A DNA stretch of 59,232 nucleotides. It comes from Cochliopodium minus. Taxonomy: Eukaryota; Discosea; Himatismenida; Cochliopodiidae. Position 1 is the first letter of the stretch; the number at the start of each line of letters is the position of its first letter. The stretch is taken from positions 16,818 through 76,049 of the forward strand of contig JAMYWO010000202.1 of the NCBI GenBank assembly GCA_024220525.1. The letters are read 5' to 3'. The notes below the pieces were generated by a model. That model was given only the letters and a program-made list of their open reading frames with translations. It was not told the origin of the DNA and made no database searches. This document shows positions 44,256 through 56,993 of this stretch, in pieces. The translations under genes and the position numbers were made by a program.

Positions 44256-44398
44256 TAAGGGATTTGAAAAAAAAAAAATTTGATCAAAATTAAAAAATTA
44301 AAAATTTAATTTAATTTTAGATAATTTAAATCTTTAAAAAATAACCAAAAAATAATTTTTTTTTGAGTTTTATTTTTTCCTTTGTTTTATTTTCTTTC

Positions 44399-45791
44399 TT
44401 AATTCCTTTCGTATACCCATATACATTTCTTGTCGGTTCTGTCTATGATGGCGTGTTTCAACAAGAGCTGATCTGCTGTTTCATTACCCAGGATTGGTTC
44501 TAAATAATTACATATTTCGTTAAATTTCCACTTTGCTTGTTTTTCGAACAACTGTTTAAATCTAGTTCTATGAAAAAAAAAGAAAAGAATATGAAAAAAA
44601 GGTTTTGTGAAAATTAAAAAAAGTTTAAATTATTTAAAATTTTTTTTTTTTTGAAATTTTTTTTTTTACGATGTTATTTTAGATAAAGATGATTCAGGAA
44701 AGTAAATGAGTGTTGATTCTCCTTTAATTTCTTCGCTGTATGATATTCCCTTTAAATAAGCAACGTCAAACTTTGGATCACAGTAATCGGTGGGGATCAA
44801 CTCTTTCCACTTGTCCAAGAAGAGGTTGTATGAGATTTTCATCTCATTTTGTAGGATTTGTTTAGCTCTGAAGGTAGCTATCTTGAAAGGATCCAACTTA
44901 TAGATATTCCCATTATCTCCCTAATCATAAAAAGTTTATTGAGTAAAGATGGTTGTATAATTTTGAACATCCCTAATGTAGATATAAACAAATTGAATAT
45001 GATATGGAAATCTAATAGTGTTGATCTTCATAAATATTTTTGCATAAATATTTTTTTTTTGATCAAAATCTTACTTTTTCAATGTTTGTGCTGTTTAATT
45101 CGAGACAATGTTTGATAAGAAAATCTTCATAGCTATCCATGTACTTATGTATCTCCGATACTTTCAATGCAGCTGGCGATATCTCATATGCAGACGAGAT
45201 ATCCAAGATCTGCTTCAAGATTTCATCGTAATATGAGGGTTTTACTTGCCTCCAACACCCATCGATCTCCAAAGCACCCATCATCTTCAATTGATCCAAC
45301 AATTCCTTATCACTTGCTTGTATCTCCAATCTAAGATCTTCAAAACTGTATTTCTCGTTTTTATCAACTTCAAATTCTTTACCCTCGTAAAAACTTTTTG
45401 ATAAAAGATTTTGCAATTGTTGAAAATTTGGTTTTATCTTTTGTAATTCCAATATTGAGAAGATTTTGGCTCTTGAGATCATATTCTTCTCATTATCTTT
45501 TATTATTGGGATCAATAGATTTGTATTTGATGTTTCTGCCATCTTAATCGAATATGTGTTTTCTTGATCGCATAATACTGCCTCATTTATATTGTTTGGT
45601 GATTTTATCACTATTTTCGAATTATTATCTGATAAATTGAATTTATTTATGAAATCATTGGATGGCAATTGTAATAATTTTATATCCTCATCTATATCAT
45701 CTGAAAAAAAGAGCTCATATTCCCCATTTTTCATTTTTTTTAATTCATTCTCAAAAATTATCTCTGAATAATTATTCCAACTTTCATCCAT
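44399..45791 (-). CDS. DSCC1: Sister chromatid cohesion protein Dcc1
   Basis: Three exons (45791-45075, 44920-44670, 44567-44399) give 378 residues, near the 393 of human DSCC1. Family blocks: EYELFFSDD, IKLLQLPSNDFI, VIKSPNNINEAVLC, the TYSIKMAETSNTNLLIP core, DLRLEIQASDKELLDQL with GCWRQV, and the winged-helix end TRFKQLFEKQAKWKFNEI followed by LLLKHAIID and VYERN. Dcc1 joins Ctf8 and Ctf18-RFC, which loads PCNA at forks and supports cohesion; its C-terminal winged helices contact Pol epsilon and DNA. The C-terminal block appears only after splicing exon 3. It is divergent from CLASP with 165 bp between starts, a neat pairing of two chromosome-segregation genes, though this may be chance. 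Confidence 0.92.
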
Positions 45792-45956
45792 AATTCTTTG
45801 TTTTCAAAATCAATCCAAATAAGTTTGATTGAATTACCAAGAATTTAATTTATCAAAGAAATTCAAATAAATGGCGCCATAAACAAAAAAAATAGAAAAA
45901 AAAAATCGTTAATTCTAAAAATAAAATAAAAAAAAATTGAAATATAAAGAGAAAGA
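45792..45956. promoter_or_regulatory. Bidirectional spacer between DSCC1 and CLASP
   Basis: The 165 bases between divergent ATGs must hold both promoters. They are A/T-rich, with one ATGGCGCCAT palindrome near 45870, the only G+C-rich hexamer in the spacer. That palindrome is a possible factor site, unproven. Confidence 0.4.
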
Positions 45957-48900
45957 ATGATGATTCCTGGGCATTCATCAATAAATTTACCATTCAGTAA
46001 TTCAAATATAAATAAAATGAGCGATAAAAATACAGAGGAAAGAAAAAATGCGATATATATAAGATCAAAAGAGGATTTGATCGAACAAATGAACAGTATC
46101 CATCAGATGTTGGATAATACTGAGAATGAATGGGAAGATAGAGTGAAAGCAATGGAAAAATTACAAAACATCTGCTATGGGAATGCAACAAAGGAGAATA
46201 ATCTGTATATTACTTTTTTGGAAAAATTGAATGAACAAAAAACACCACTTTCAAAAACGGTAAGGATAATAAAAAAAATTTTTAATTATAATAAACATAA
46301 AGAATGAAATAAAAGAATATTTTTAATTTATTCTCAAAATTTTATGAATTAAAAGTTGGAAGATTTGAGAAGTGGAATTGTGAAGGTTATTTGCCAAACA
46401 ATATCTTGCTTGGCTGAAAGATTGAGAAGTGATTTCGAGCCAATGGCTTTATTTCTGTTACCAAATATCTTCAAGATCGCAGGAAAGACTACCCAAGTGT
46501 TCACGATATCTGCTGATGGGACATTGAAAAGCATAGCGAGATCGATACAATGGAATAAAACATTAATAAATATACAATCTCAATACAAAGGAAATAAGAA
46601 CAATGCAATCAGATTGAAGAGCATAGAAATAATAGATTACATGCTTCAAGATAAAATGCAAAATCATCAAGCCACTTTAAATGAGAATACAGAGATAATC
46701 TTTCAATTAATAAAGAATGGATTGGCTGATTCATCTGGACCTGTAAGAGAGATGTCAAAAACATGTTTCGCATCATTAGATATGGCCTCAAGTGAATGTT
46801 CAAGGAATCTCTACAAAACATTGGATTCAACTTCACAAAAAAGACTTGCAAGTATAATGAAATCAAGCAACGAATCATCCGAAAACCAACATCCAAACAA
46901 GGTTCAAAGTGTAAGCAACAACATCTCATCATCTAATACAACTACAAAGTCTTCTTCTACTTTGCCAACAAATGAAGAGCCTCTTCGTTCAAAGTTAAAC
47001 GTGAATGCGAACAAACCCAAGGTTTCTTTGAGGGACATGATAAAGAGAGACAAAGAAAAGAAGCAAGAAGTAGTTAGTTCGGAAAAGGAAAACTTTGGAC
47101 GCGTTGAGATCGTTTTGCCACCTACCCCTGTACGCAAAGATGAATCTATCCAACTATTTGTGCCTACCAAAATCTCAACAGAAACAAAGAAAAACGCTCT
47201 TCCTTTGAGAGTAGAAAGCAAAAACGGTTTTGATCATGAAAGCATCAGCACTTACAAATCTGAAATGATTCATGCTCTCAAAGTTGTTTCGTCAGAGAAC
47301 TGGCCCACTCGCCTTGAATCATTCGATAGCATCTACAGACTTTTGAACATCGAAGAAGGAATCAGTGTTGCTAAAAACCAAGAATTCAATGAAAAGATCT
47401 TCAAATATTCCATTGATCACATCACTGATTCTAACAACCAAGTTTCTTTGTCTGCCATGAAAGTTCTCGGTCGTTTTCTTGATAGCTCTCTTTCGAGCTT
47501 TGTTCCAATGTACGCAACAGGACCTCTTTACTTGACTGATATTTTCTCAAAGTTGTTAAAGAGAGTAGAAGACAAAGAGAACTTTTCTTTGATCGCCACT
47601 AAAATTCTCAACAGACTTTCTTCTATTCTTCCTTCTTCTGACATCTTCCCTGTTATCTCCAAGATCGTTGAAACCTCTAAGAAATCTTCTCACGTCTACA
47701 CTGCACTTCAATACTTGTGTTCCATGATACCTAAAGATAAGTTTCATTACTTTAAAATTGAAAGGAACATCAGAGCTTTCGTCAAGGTGTCCATAATCAT
47801 TTGCAAGAACTTTTATGAAAGAAGAATCTTTGAGGCTTCCATCTCAAGCTTATACGAGATTTACTCGAAATACAACTCAAATTTCATAAATACTGTTCAA
47901 CAAATGGAAGAAGTACACTTGGTTGTTGAGTTGATGAAAGTGATGGAACCTAACATTAGCGAAATTTTGATTCCCACTACTAGTACACAACAGATGAACC
48001 TTTCTTCTGATTTCCATGATGAATCAAGCAATTGGTTGATGAGTCCTATCAAGTTAACCCCTACCAAAATCAACAAACTTTCTATTGATAATGAAATCAA
48101 TCCTTTTTCTTTGGAGACTGTTGAGACTCAAACTCCTCAAAAGCAAGAGATTTCTTCTCCAAACAATGAAAGAACGCCTTCAACAGAAAAATCTTCAAAT
48201 CAAATCACCATTAAATCAGAATCACCTGTCCAACAAGTTTTCATCCAACAAAGAAAATCTGAAGAGCAAATACAACCAACAAATGTGGAATCTTCTGTTG
48301 AACAAATCTCTTCACAACAAGAGATTCAAGAAATTTTGAGTAATGAAAATTCAGTTCAAGATGAAAAGAAGATTGATCTGTCTCAAGAGGGTTCTGATCT
48401 TACTTACCAACCAGAAACAATACAAATTCAAGTTGAGACTCAAAATCAACAAGAAAGCGAAAAAGTTTTACAGGAGATCTCGGAGGTACAAGAAGAACCT
48501 ACTGAAATCATAAATATATGCCCTCCTCAAGAAGAAATCAAAGGAGAAGAAATAGTTAAAAAAGAAGATACAAAGGAAGTTATTGTAAAAAAAGAAGAGG
48601 TTGTTTTAACAACAAATACACCTGTTTTTGCAAGAAAAGAAGAACAAGTTATTGTAAATGAAATCCAACAAACCAAACCTCTATCTCCTTCTATGAAAGT
48701 TTCTCCTACCATAGAAGCCAAACAAACACCCATCAAACCTAACATCCAATCAGTATCTACTACTCCCCTCAACATTGTAAATAATAAAAATAATGAAGAT
48801 GTTCAAAAAGAAGAATCTCAAATGAAAGAAGTGATAGTCCCTTTTGAGGAACTTGAATATCCTGTTCTCAAATTTTCTTTCTCTACTTCTTCTCTCCACA

Positions 48901-49520
48901 ATGTTTCTTTATCATTCTGCAAGCAACAATCACAAGAAGATCCATCCATGCTAGAGTTGATCAACAAGTACTTCCCACAAGATTCTCAATCGATCAATCC
49001 GAAAGCATCAAAGAAGCTTCTCATCGAGACCTTATTCAAAAAATTGGGCGATGAATCACCCAAATCAAGAAAGATCTCCTTCATGATCTTCCAGTTGATC
49101 TTGAGGGATCTTCAAATCATAGATATCCTCCAAGAGATCCTCCCCTCCTTGCTCGAATCCCTCTCCATCTCCCACAAATCCTACCTCACCTACGAACAAG
49201 GAAAGATATTTGAACTCCTCTGCAAAAGTACCACAGATCTTCCCTCCCTCCTCAAGATGTGCCAACTCTTCATGTTTGAAAGAAAAAAGACACATGAATG
49301 CTTCTTGTTTCTCACTTCCAAAATCTTTGATCTTGGCGAGATTTCATCCGATAGAAAGTTTTTTGATCTCCTCATTTCTATAGGCGAATCTTCTCCTGTT
49401 CTCAGAAATAGGAGGATCTCCATTGATTGCATCACCAAGATAATCGAGAAGGATAATGAGAACATGAGAAGTTTGAAACAACATACTCAAAACATCATCA
49501 ACAATCTCCAAAAGTTCTGA
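45957..49520 (+). CDS. CLASP-family microtubule regulator
   Basis: Two exons (45957-46259, 46356-49520) give 1155 residues. The first TOG array lies at about 20-250: IHQMLDNTENEWEDRVKAME, then the CLASP-N core LEDLRSGIVKVICQTISCLA and LLPNIFKIAGKTTQVF across the intron. A second TOG-like HEAT domain is at about 300-520 (SENWPTRLESFDSIYRLL, LSAMKVLGRFLDSSL). A long Gln/Glu/Ser/Thr-rich linker (about 540-880) contains no clear SxIP motif. A third helical domain (about 890-1150) holds GDESPKSRKISFMIF. CLASPs hold tubulin at plus ends, promote rescue and stabilise spindle and cortical microtubules. A second Met (MSDKNTEE, residue 21) could also be the start. Confidence 0.88.
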
Positions 49521-49708
49521 AGAAAATTAGATTTTCTTTGTAACAAAAAATAAATTAAAATTTTTCCAAAATTTTTATTTATCATTGAATTAAATTATAA
49601 TTTTTTTTGTTTCAATTTTCACCCAAGTTTCAATTTGATAGATCTGTTTTGTTTGATATTATACTAAGATGGCTTAATTCTTAAATATATTTAAATAAAA
49701 AAAAAAAA

Positions 49709-51577
49709 ATGAAAGGAAATAGTGTTAAAAAGTTGAATGTATTTGATGTGATCAATGGTGCTTATTTATATAAAACCATTTGGTAATAAAAATTTATCAA
49801 TATGGACAACCTAATCTCTTTTTTTTAAATTTTGATCTCATTTTTTAAATATATTGTAAAATTAGGTTTTGTTATGAGAAGAAGATATTTGAAACATTGA
49901 TGGATTGGAAATCTGCGAGAGAATTGGCAAAAGAGAAAGGATATAATCAACAAGTTATATATTTTATTTTTTTCAGTGAAATATAAATTTATTATTATTT
50001 TGAAGGTATTCTTTGAGATATTGGATTATATCAGTGGGATGACCGATATCCTCGAAAAACAGGAACTAAATGAATTGGGGGAAAATGATCCTCAATTCAG
50101 ATTGGGAAACGATTATGTTGATTATAGCGACTTTGGACATTCTTTGGTAAATAATAAATTGAGAAAATTCAAACAAAAAATAAAAGAATAAGAATACAAA
50201 TTTAATGTTTTTATTTATTTTTATTTTATTTATTAATTTTTTTATTATTATTATTATTTTTTTAAAAAAAGGATAAACTAATTGGGACTTATATCGGTTG
50301 TTTTGATGACTTGGAAGTGACATTGAAAAGCGAGACAGTGGGAAACCAATTCATCAAAAACGAATATTTGAGCCGTGCTTTTTCCAATTTGCCCATCAAC
50401 GAAAATGGCGGTAATTTTCCATCACGTATTGTCAAATCATGGAATACGTAAAATAAAAAAAATTCTTAAACTGTCAAATAATTTTTTATTCTAAAATTTT
50501 TATTAGAAAATGTGTTTTGGTAAAAATTATTTTAATTTTTTTATTTTTTTTTTATTTTTTTATTTAACACAGGATCTTGGTTGTGGTTCAGGAAATTTTG
50601 TTGTGGGTATTCTTTGAAAGATTTCTTAATATTAAATCAATTGAATCTCTAATAAACATTTTTTTGAAATAAGAATGTTTGTTAGGAGACGAAAAAATGA
50701 AAGCTGTGAAATTTTTTTTAAAATAAAATTTTGAATTAAAAATTTTAAAAATATTAAAAATTTTTTTTAAATAAGATTGGAGTTGACAATTCCATAGAAA
50801 TGTGCAATGAATTCAGAGAAAAATTAAAGCATTACAAATTGGAAGATAGAGTACAAGTTTTTCATGGTGATGTAAAAAATTCTCAAAAATAAAAATAAAA
50901 AATTTTAAAATAAAAATAATTAGGTGAGAAATTTACATAATATTTTGTCGAAAGAATTATGTGATGAGGTGGATGTTTTGCATGGAGGAAGTATTTTGAA
51001 CGAGTTTTTTCATAGTGGGAAGTTGGATGGAGCAATTGATTTTTTGAAGAATTTGAAGAAAATTTTCAACAAAAATAATGTTAGTTTTATTTTGACAGAT
51101 TACCATGGAAAATTGGGTATTCAAAAAAATTATTTTTTTGTAAAGCAAATATGTATTCTCTTCAAAAAAAAAAAAGGAAAGAAGGATAGTCATTTATATT
51201 TTGAATCTCACAGTCATACAATGATTCATGACTTAGCACGTAATAATTTTTTTTTTTATTAATTCTTTTTTTCTTTTATTTGTTTTTTTAGAATCTGTTA
51301 GTGGTCAGGTAAACTATTTTTTTTTTTTTTTCAAAAAATTTCTAATTACTAAAATTTTTTTAATTTTCTTAAATAGGGAATACCCCCTTCCAATCCTAAG
51401 GAACTAGAAAATTTGGTTTATCATCCTTCTGGTTGGGTATTGGTCAAAAAATTTGATTTTAATCATTTGGGAATGGATTCTTTTGTTCACATTTTACAAC
51501 TTAAAAAACAACCTGGAGAAGAAGGAAATGAAATGGAAGAAAAAGAACCAAAAATTGAAATCAGAAAAATAAATTAA
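49709..51577 (+). CDS. Class I SAM-dependent methyltransferase, 12 exons
   Basis: Twelve exons (49709-49782, 49866-49953, 50006-50146, 50272-50447, 50507-50519, 50573-50606, 50686-50705, 50776-50871, 50924-51116, 51177-51239, 51292-51308, 51377-51577) give 371 residues. The N-terminal 90 residues look like a winged-helix or dimer region (ARELAKEKGYNQQVFFEILD). The Rossmann core has motif I CVLDLGCGSGNF, built from exons of 13 and 34 bases, then IGVDNSIEMC with acidic Asp at the end of strand 2, and DRVQVFHGD. Strand 4 is VDVLHGGSIL, and the end is VYHPSGWVLVKKFDF. This resembles methyltransferases of small molecules or polyketide type; the substrate is unknown. The exon 7 donor (GTGAAA) is the least certain border. 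It is convergent with the next gene, 35 bases between stops. Confidence 0.75.
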
Positions 51578-51612
51578 AATTTATTTATCTTTTAAACAAT
51601 ATTTTTTTATTT

Positions 51613-53212
51613 TTAATTTATTATTTCATCATCATGCAAAGGAGAAAAAGGTTGTTCATCTTTTTTCTTTTTGAAGAAATGGAAGACAATAAATCCTATC
51701 ACCAAAACAACCAACAAACCACCAATGATGGAAAGGATGATCACTGTTTTCATGCTTTTCTTGTCCTCAGTTGATTCGTCTGATGGAACAACTGTTGGTT
51801 GAGTAGTAACATGTTGAACAGGAGTACAATAAGGTTGTACATAACCAGGAAAACAATCACAAATTCCTTTGGTTTTTTTTTTAAAAAAAAAATTTAAAAA
51901 TTAAATTAAAAATAAAAAAAATGAAAAATTCAAAATTAAAAAAAATAAAGAATTCAATATTAAAATTAAAAAAAAATATTTTAATTTAAAATACCTTGAT
52001 TACAAGTTCCGTTATTGTGACAATCGTATGGACATTTGAGATATTGACAAGCACTTCCAAAATAATTGTCTTCACATACACAAGTTCCGTTGGTGAGACA
52101 TTGTCCGTTATTGTTACAATTATCCGGACAACTCAAGCAAGGCCACTGAAAGCTCCCATACTGATTAAAGCATCCATAATCAAAATTTTCACTAAAAAAA
52201 TGTTTTTTTTTTATTTATGATTTTTTATTTTTTTATTTATTTTTATTTTATTTATTTTTTTTTTATTTTTTTTTATTATTTTTTTTTATTTTTATTTTTA
52301 TTTATTTTTATTTTTATTTTTATTTTTATTTTTTTTATTTTTATTTTTACCTAAATATACAATCTACTCCCAATTCCAAACAAGCAGATACCACAGAGGA
52401 ATTTCCTGCAAAGTTTTTGGTTATAAGGCACATGTCGCAACCCAAATAATGGAAACAATTTTTACTCTCTGGGTTGTTAGCTAATCAAAAAAAAAATTAT
52501 TTTTTTATTAACAAATTTCTCATTTTTATATTATTTTATTTTATTTTTTTGTTTATTTTTATTTGTTTATTTTTATTATTTTTTTAACATAATTCTTATT
52601 TTTATTTATTATTTTTTATCAAATTTTATTTTTGTTTGTTTATTTTGTTTTTTGATTTTTTTATATTTTATTTGTTTATTTTGTTTATTTATTTATAATT
52701 TGATTTATTTATTATTTTTTGTTTTTTATTTTTTTTATTAATTTTTTTGCCAATTTATTTTATATTTTATATTTTATATTTTATATTTTATATTTTTATT
52801 TTCTTATTTTTTTATTTTTTTATTTTTTTATTTTTTTATTTTTTTATTTTTTTAATTTTTTATTTCCTTTAATAATTTATTTGTTTTTATACCTAGTTGT
52901 TGTTCATCAACGTGGAAAGAAGCAATGGTATAGTTATCAACAAGGAAAGAATACCCCATCTTGCAACTTCCATACCTCACTTTCACGCACATGTTTGTCA
53001 TAAGTGCAGGTATGTCCACACATTTTTCGTAAAGTGGTGCTATTTCCGAGCAATCATATCTAATTTTTAAATAATTAATTAATTCATAAAAATAAGATGT
53101 AAAATAAAAATAAAAATAAAAAATAAAAATAATTTTAGCTATAATTATTTTTACAGTAATCTCAAAAAATTTACGAGCATTTAATTTTTTTGACATATTT
53201 ATTAGTATTTTA

Positions 53213-53243
<31 letters not shown>

Positions 53244-54413
53244 ATTAAATTATTTTTTAATTTAATTTTAAATTTAATCATTTCTTAATTTTATTTTTAA
53301 TTTATTATTTTTTACCCACTCCATCCATTATAACAATGACAGACACCATTATCGCAAACACCATTATTCATACAGTTGTTAGGGCATCCCACACAATTTT
53401 TCAATCTTTCATCAGTGATGCAACCAAAACTGTACGTTTTCACTGGAATAATTCCGCAGGTTGCCTGTAATTGTACACAGAAATGTCCTTCTGCGTTGTT
53501 TATATCTGTCAAAGCTAATATTTTTTTAAAAATTAAAATAAAATAATAAAAATAAAATTTAAAAATAAAAATAAAAATAAAATAAAATAAAAATAAAATA
53601 ATTAAAATAAAAATAAATAAAAATAAAACAAAATAAAATAAAATTAAAAATAAAAATAAAAATAAAAATAAAAAATAAAAATAAAAATAAAACAAAATAA
53701 AAAATAAAAAATAAAAATAAAATAAAATTGAAATAAATTACTATTTAAATTAAAATAAATCAAAATTAAAAAAAAATTTGTGGTTTTATTCCTTACCTAA
53801 TGTGAGAGCGCAGCCTTGGTATTGTACCACTATCTTAGGTGGCAAGTCTACTGTTATTTGTCTTTGGTAGAGCAAAACATTTCCGACAAAAAATTGTAAA
53901 ACCTGTAAAACAAAACAAAATATTTACAAAAAATTTAAAATAAAAATTTAAAAATTATTTAATAATTGTAAATTTCATTCAGCTTTTTAATTTAATAATT
54001 GAATAGAAAGATATCTTTTTATAATATTTTGATCATTAAGGTATCGGAGTATATAAAAATTTATGAATATTAAATATTCATTGATAGCCCTTTCAAAATT
54101 TTATCTTATTTGAATTTGAATTTATATGAAGCATTCATACAATAATTTTTAATCTTTAATTCTCACTAATTATTATTTTGAGAATTTTATGAAAGTAAAA
54201 AGGGATTTAGAAGCCATTTTTATTCTTTTCATTTACCCCATTACATTGATCTGTTATGGTGAAATTGATGCAAGCTTGGGTATTGTCTATTGGGGTGGAT
54301 ATATTTACACATTGGGAATAGGTGGTCTGTCTATTGGATTTAGATAGAACATTAGCATCACAAAAGAACAGAAATGAACAAATCAATAAGAGTGAAAAGA
54401 ATATTTTTTTCAT
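51613..54413 (-). CDS. Cys-rich EGF-like type I membrane protein, copy A
   Basis: Seven exons (54413-54237, 53902-53797, 53514-53316, 53059-52893, 52480-52351, 52191-51995, 51866-51613) give 409 residues. A signal peptide (to about residue 20) is followed by a Cys-rich ectodomain. EGF-type modules are visible: CPNNCMNNGVCDNGVCHCYN with GWSG, CPDNCNNNGQCL, and CPYDCHNNGTCNQGICDCFP. Between them is a conserved non-EGF module with MCVKVRYGSCKMGYSF and YLGCDMCLITKNFAGNSS. One membrane helix (VIILSIIGGLLVVLVIGFIV) precedes a basic tail (FFKKKK) and an acidic end. It resembles amoeba tenascin/EGF-type adhesion or sensing proteins. Introns hold long T-rich tandem repeats. The neighbour at 54699-56903 is a paralogue with the same exon plan. 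Confidence 0.83.
52755..52858. repeat. Intronic tandem repeats, ATTTTAT and ATTTTTTT units
   Basis: Inside the fourth intron of the copy A EGF gene there are about six copies of a 7-base unit (ATTTTAT) followed by about six copies of an 8-base unit (ATTTTTTT). The 412-base intron holds nothing else. Such tracts are prone to slippage and to assembly breaks like those at 17500 and 57823. Confidence 0.7.
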
Positions 54414-54488
54414 TTTTTTTTTATTATTAAATATTTTAACTGAATAAAAATTAAATTAAATGAAATTTGAGCTAAAAAAGATATAATT

Positions 54489-54564
54489 GACAAAAAAAAA
54501 TTTCTTTTGGTTTTTCCAAACTTAACTTTTGAACTAAGTCAAAAGAAATCTTTTTTTTTTTGTC
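54489..54564. repeat. Inverted repeat able to form a 21-bp hairpin
   Basis: The left arm 54489-54509 (GACAAAAAAAAATTTCTTTT plus G) and the right arm 54540-54564 are reverse complements apart from a 2-base GA bulge and A-run length, with a 30-base loop between. It sits in the 285-base spacer between the stop of EGF copy B and the ATG of EGF copy A. It could act in transcription ending of one or initiation of the other, or be a small transposon footprint; nothing here decides. Confidence 0.55.
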
Positions 54565-54698
54565 TTCAAAAAAAATTAAAAAAGAAAACATCTTTATACC
54601 AAAACATTCTTTATTTTTAAATAAAAAGAAGAAAGTTAAATATTTCTAAAAACAAATGCCCACTCAAAAACAGTTTTTTTATATCATTATTCTGGTTA

Positions 54699-56903
54699 TT
54701 ACTCGTCATCATTGATGGAAGCAAAATGCAAAGTGTTCTGCTCACGTTTCTTTTTGAGGCGGAAAAAGACAATGAGACCTCCAACAATTCCGACAATCAC
54801 CAACATGACAATTACGGCGATGATCACATCTTTCTTGTGTTTTTTCTCTTCATGATCCTCAGAGGATGAAGAACTGTAATGTGGGGTTTTGGTTGATGGG
54901 GTTTTGGTTGGTGGGTTTGAGCTGGTACAATAGGGAGCAACGTAGTTATTGAAACATTCGCAAATTCCTTTCAATTTGATTAAGAAAAAAAATAAATTAT
55001 TTTTCATTTTTAAATATTTTTTAATTTTTTAAATATTTTTTAATTTTCGAAATATTTTTTATTTTTCGAAAATATTTTTTTATTTGGTTACCTTGATTAC
55101 AAATTCCGTTTCCGTTACAATCGTCTTTGCAGCGGAGGTATTGACAAGACTCACCGAAATAGTTTACCTCACAAGTACAAGACCCATCAGATTGACATTG
55201 TCCATTCCCACTACAATTTCCTGGACAATTAGAACAAGGCCAATCAAAATTTCCATATTGATGAAAGCATCCATAAGGAACTGACTCACTAAAACAAAAT
55301 AATTTTATTGAATATTTTAATTAATTTTTTTTTATTTAATTCTGATTTTATTATTATTTATTTATTTTTATTTATTTTATTTTTATTTTTTTTATTTTAT
55401 TTTTTACCTTAAAATGCAATTAATGTTCAAGTCTAAACAAGCAGAGACGGCAGAAGAGTTCCCTTCAAAATTTTTAGTAGTGAGGCACAAATCACATCCC
55501 AAGTAAGAGAAACAATTTTTATTTTGTGGGTTGTTCGCTTATGGAAATAAAAATATAAAATAAAATATTTAAAATAAAATATAAATGAAATATAAAATAA
55601 AAAATAAATAAATAAAAAACAAATCAAAATAAAAATAAATAAAAAATAAAAAATAAAAAATAAAAAATATAATAAATAAAATTAATAAAATTTAATATAA
55701 ATAATTAATTTTACCAAGTTGGTGAGCAGGGACATAAAAAGAGGAAATGGTGTTGTTGTTTACAAGAAAGGAATATCCCATTTTGCAGTTTCCGTATCTC
55801 ACTCTGACGCACATATCAACGTTGAGATAAGGCAAAGGGGAACATTGTTCATACAAAGGAGCCCTCTCTGAACAGTCGAAACTAAAAAAAAAAATGAAAA
55901 AATATTTATTAAAAGAAAAATATTTTTAAAAAATTGTAAGAAAAAAATTTAATAAGAAAAAATTTAACAAGAAAAAAATTTAATAAGAAAAAAATGTATA
56001 GAAAATTTTTAATTGAAAAATTTTAACAAAAAAATAAATAAAAGAAATAAAGTTGTATAAATAAAGTGATAAAACAGATTTAAAAGATTTTTTTATTAAA
56101 TAAGATTGTAAAAATGATTCAAAAATATTTTTTTTTATAGTTTACCCGCTCCATCCTTGAAAACAAGTACATTCTCCGTCGGTACATGCTCCGTTCCCTG
56201 TACAGTTGTTGGGACATCCTACGCAATTTTTGAGGAGCTCGTCGGTGACGCAGCCGAAGCTGTAGGTTCTGATCGGAATCACTCCACATGTAGCTTGTAA
56301 TTGCACACAAAAGTGACCTTGTCCGTTATTTATATCGACCAATTCTTCAGAAAGAAAAAAAAATTTATAGGTTTTATTTATTGAAGATATATTATTATAT
56401 GGCAAGCTTATTTTTATAAATTCATTTTTCGAATTTCTTGCTTATGTTTATTATTTGATAATGATATGATATAGGGAATATAAATTAAGAATTTCTCTTT
56501 ATATATGATTTCTTTTTCTTTTTCTTTTGGGTTTTTTTAATCTTCTCGAATATTATTTACCTAATGCCAATGCACATCCCTGATATTGTATATCTATTTT
56601 AGGTGGAAAATCTACAGTTATTTCTTTATCATATAAAGTGATGCCTCCAATAGTAAATGTCATTTTCTAAAAAATTCAAAGGGTAATATTAGTATATGAC
56701 GAATTAAAATTGTTTATAGAAAGATTTATTACCCCTCCACAATTACTTGTTACTTGAAATGTTACACATGCAGGTTCTGGATCTGATTCATAAGGGGTTG
56801 TTATGTTTACACATGAATTCCAATTATTTCTTTTGATTATATCTATTTCTTTTGAGTTTGAAAAACAAATAAACAAGAAGATTAAGAAAATTATATTTTT
56901 CAT
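54699..56903 (-). CDS. Cys-rich EGF-like type I membrane protein, copy B
   Basis: Seven exons (56903-56733, 56666-56561, 56344-56146, 55881-55715, 55537-55408, 55288-55092, 54967-54699) give 412 residues. The layout equals copy A: signal peptide (MKNIIFLIFLFICFSNS), module with FPPKIDIQYQGCALAL, EGF module CPNNCTGNGACTDGECTCFQ with GWSG, a module with MCVRVRYGNCKMGYSF and YLGCDLCLTTKNFEGNSS, then two more EGF modules (CPGNCSGNGQCQSDGSCTC; CKDDCNGNGICNQGICECF). A membrane helix (VIIAVIVMLVIVGIVGGLIV) leads to a basic tail (RLKKKREQ). Exons 2-6 have the same lengths as in copy A (106, 199, 167, 130, 197 bases), so the pair arose by tandem duplication. The likely role is a surface adhesion or recognition protein. 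Confidence 0.83.
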
Positions 56904-56993
56904 TTTTTAATTTTTTTTATATTTTTGGTTAAATATTTTCTATCTTAAAATGAATTTAATTGTAATGCTATCAAAAAAGATAAGCAAAAAAAA

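Noticed and set aside
44858-45115. Plus-strand 85-codon frame over DSCC1 exon 2
   Set aside because: It spans an exon-intron border of DSCC1 on the other strand and is not protein-like at its 3' half.
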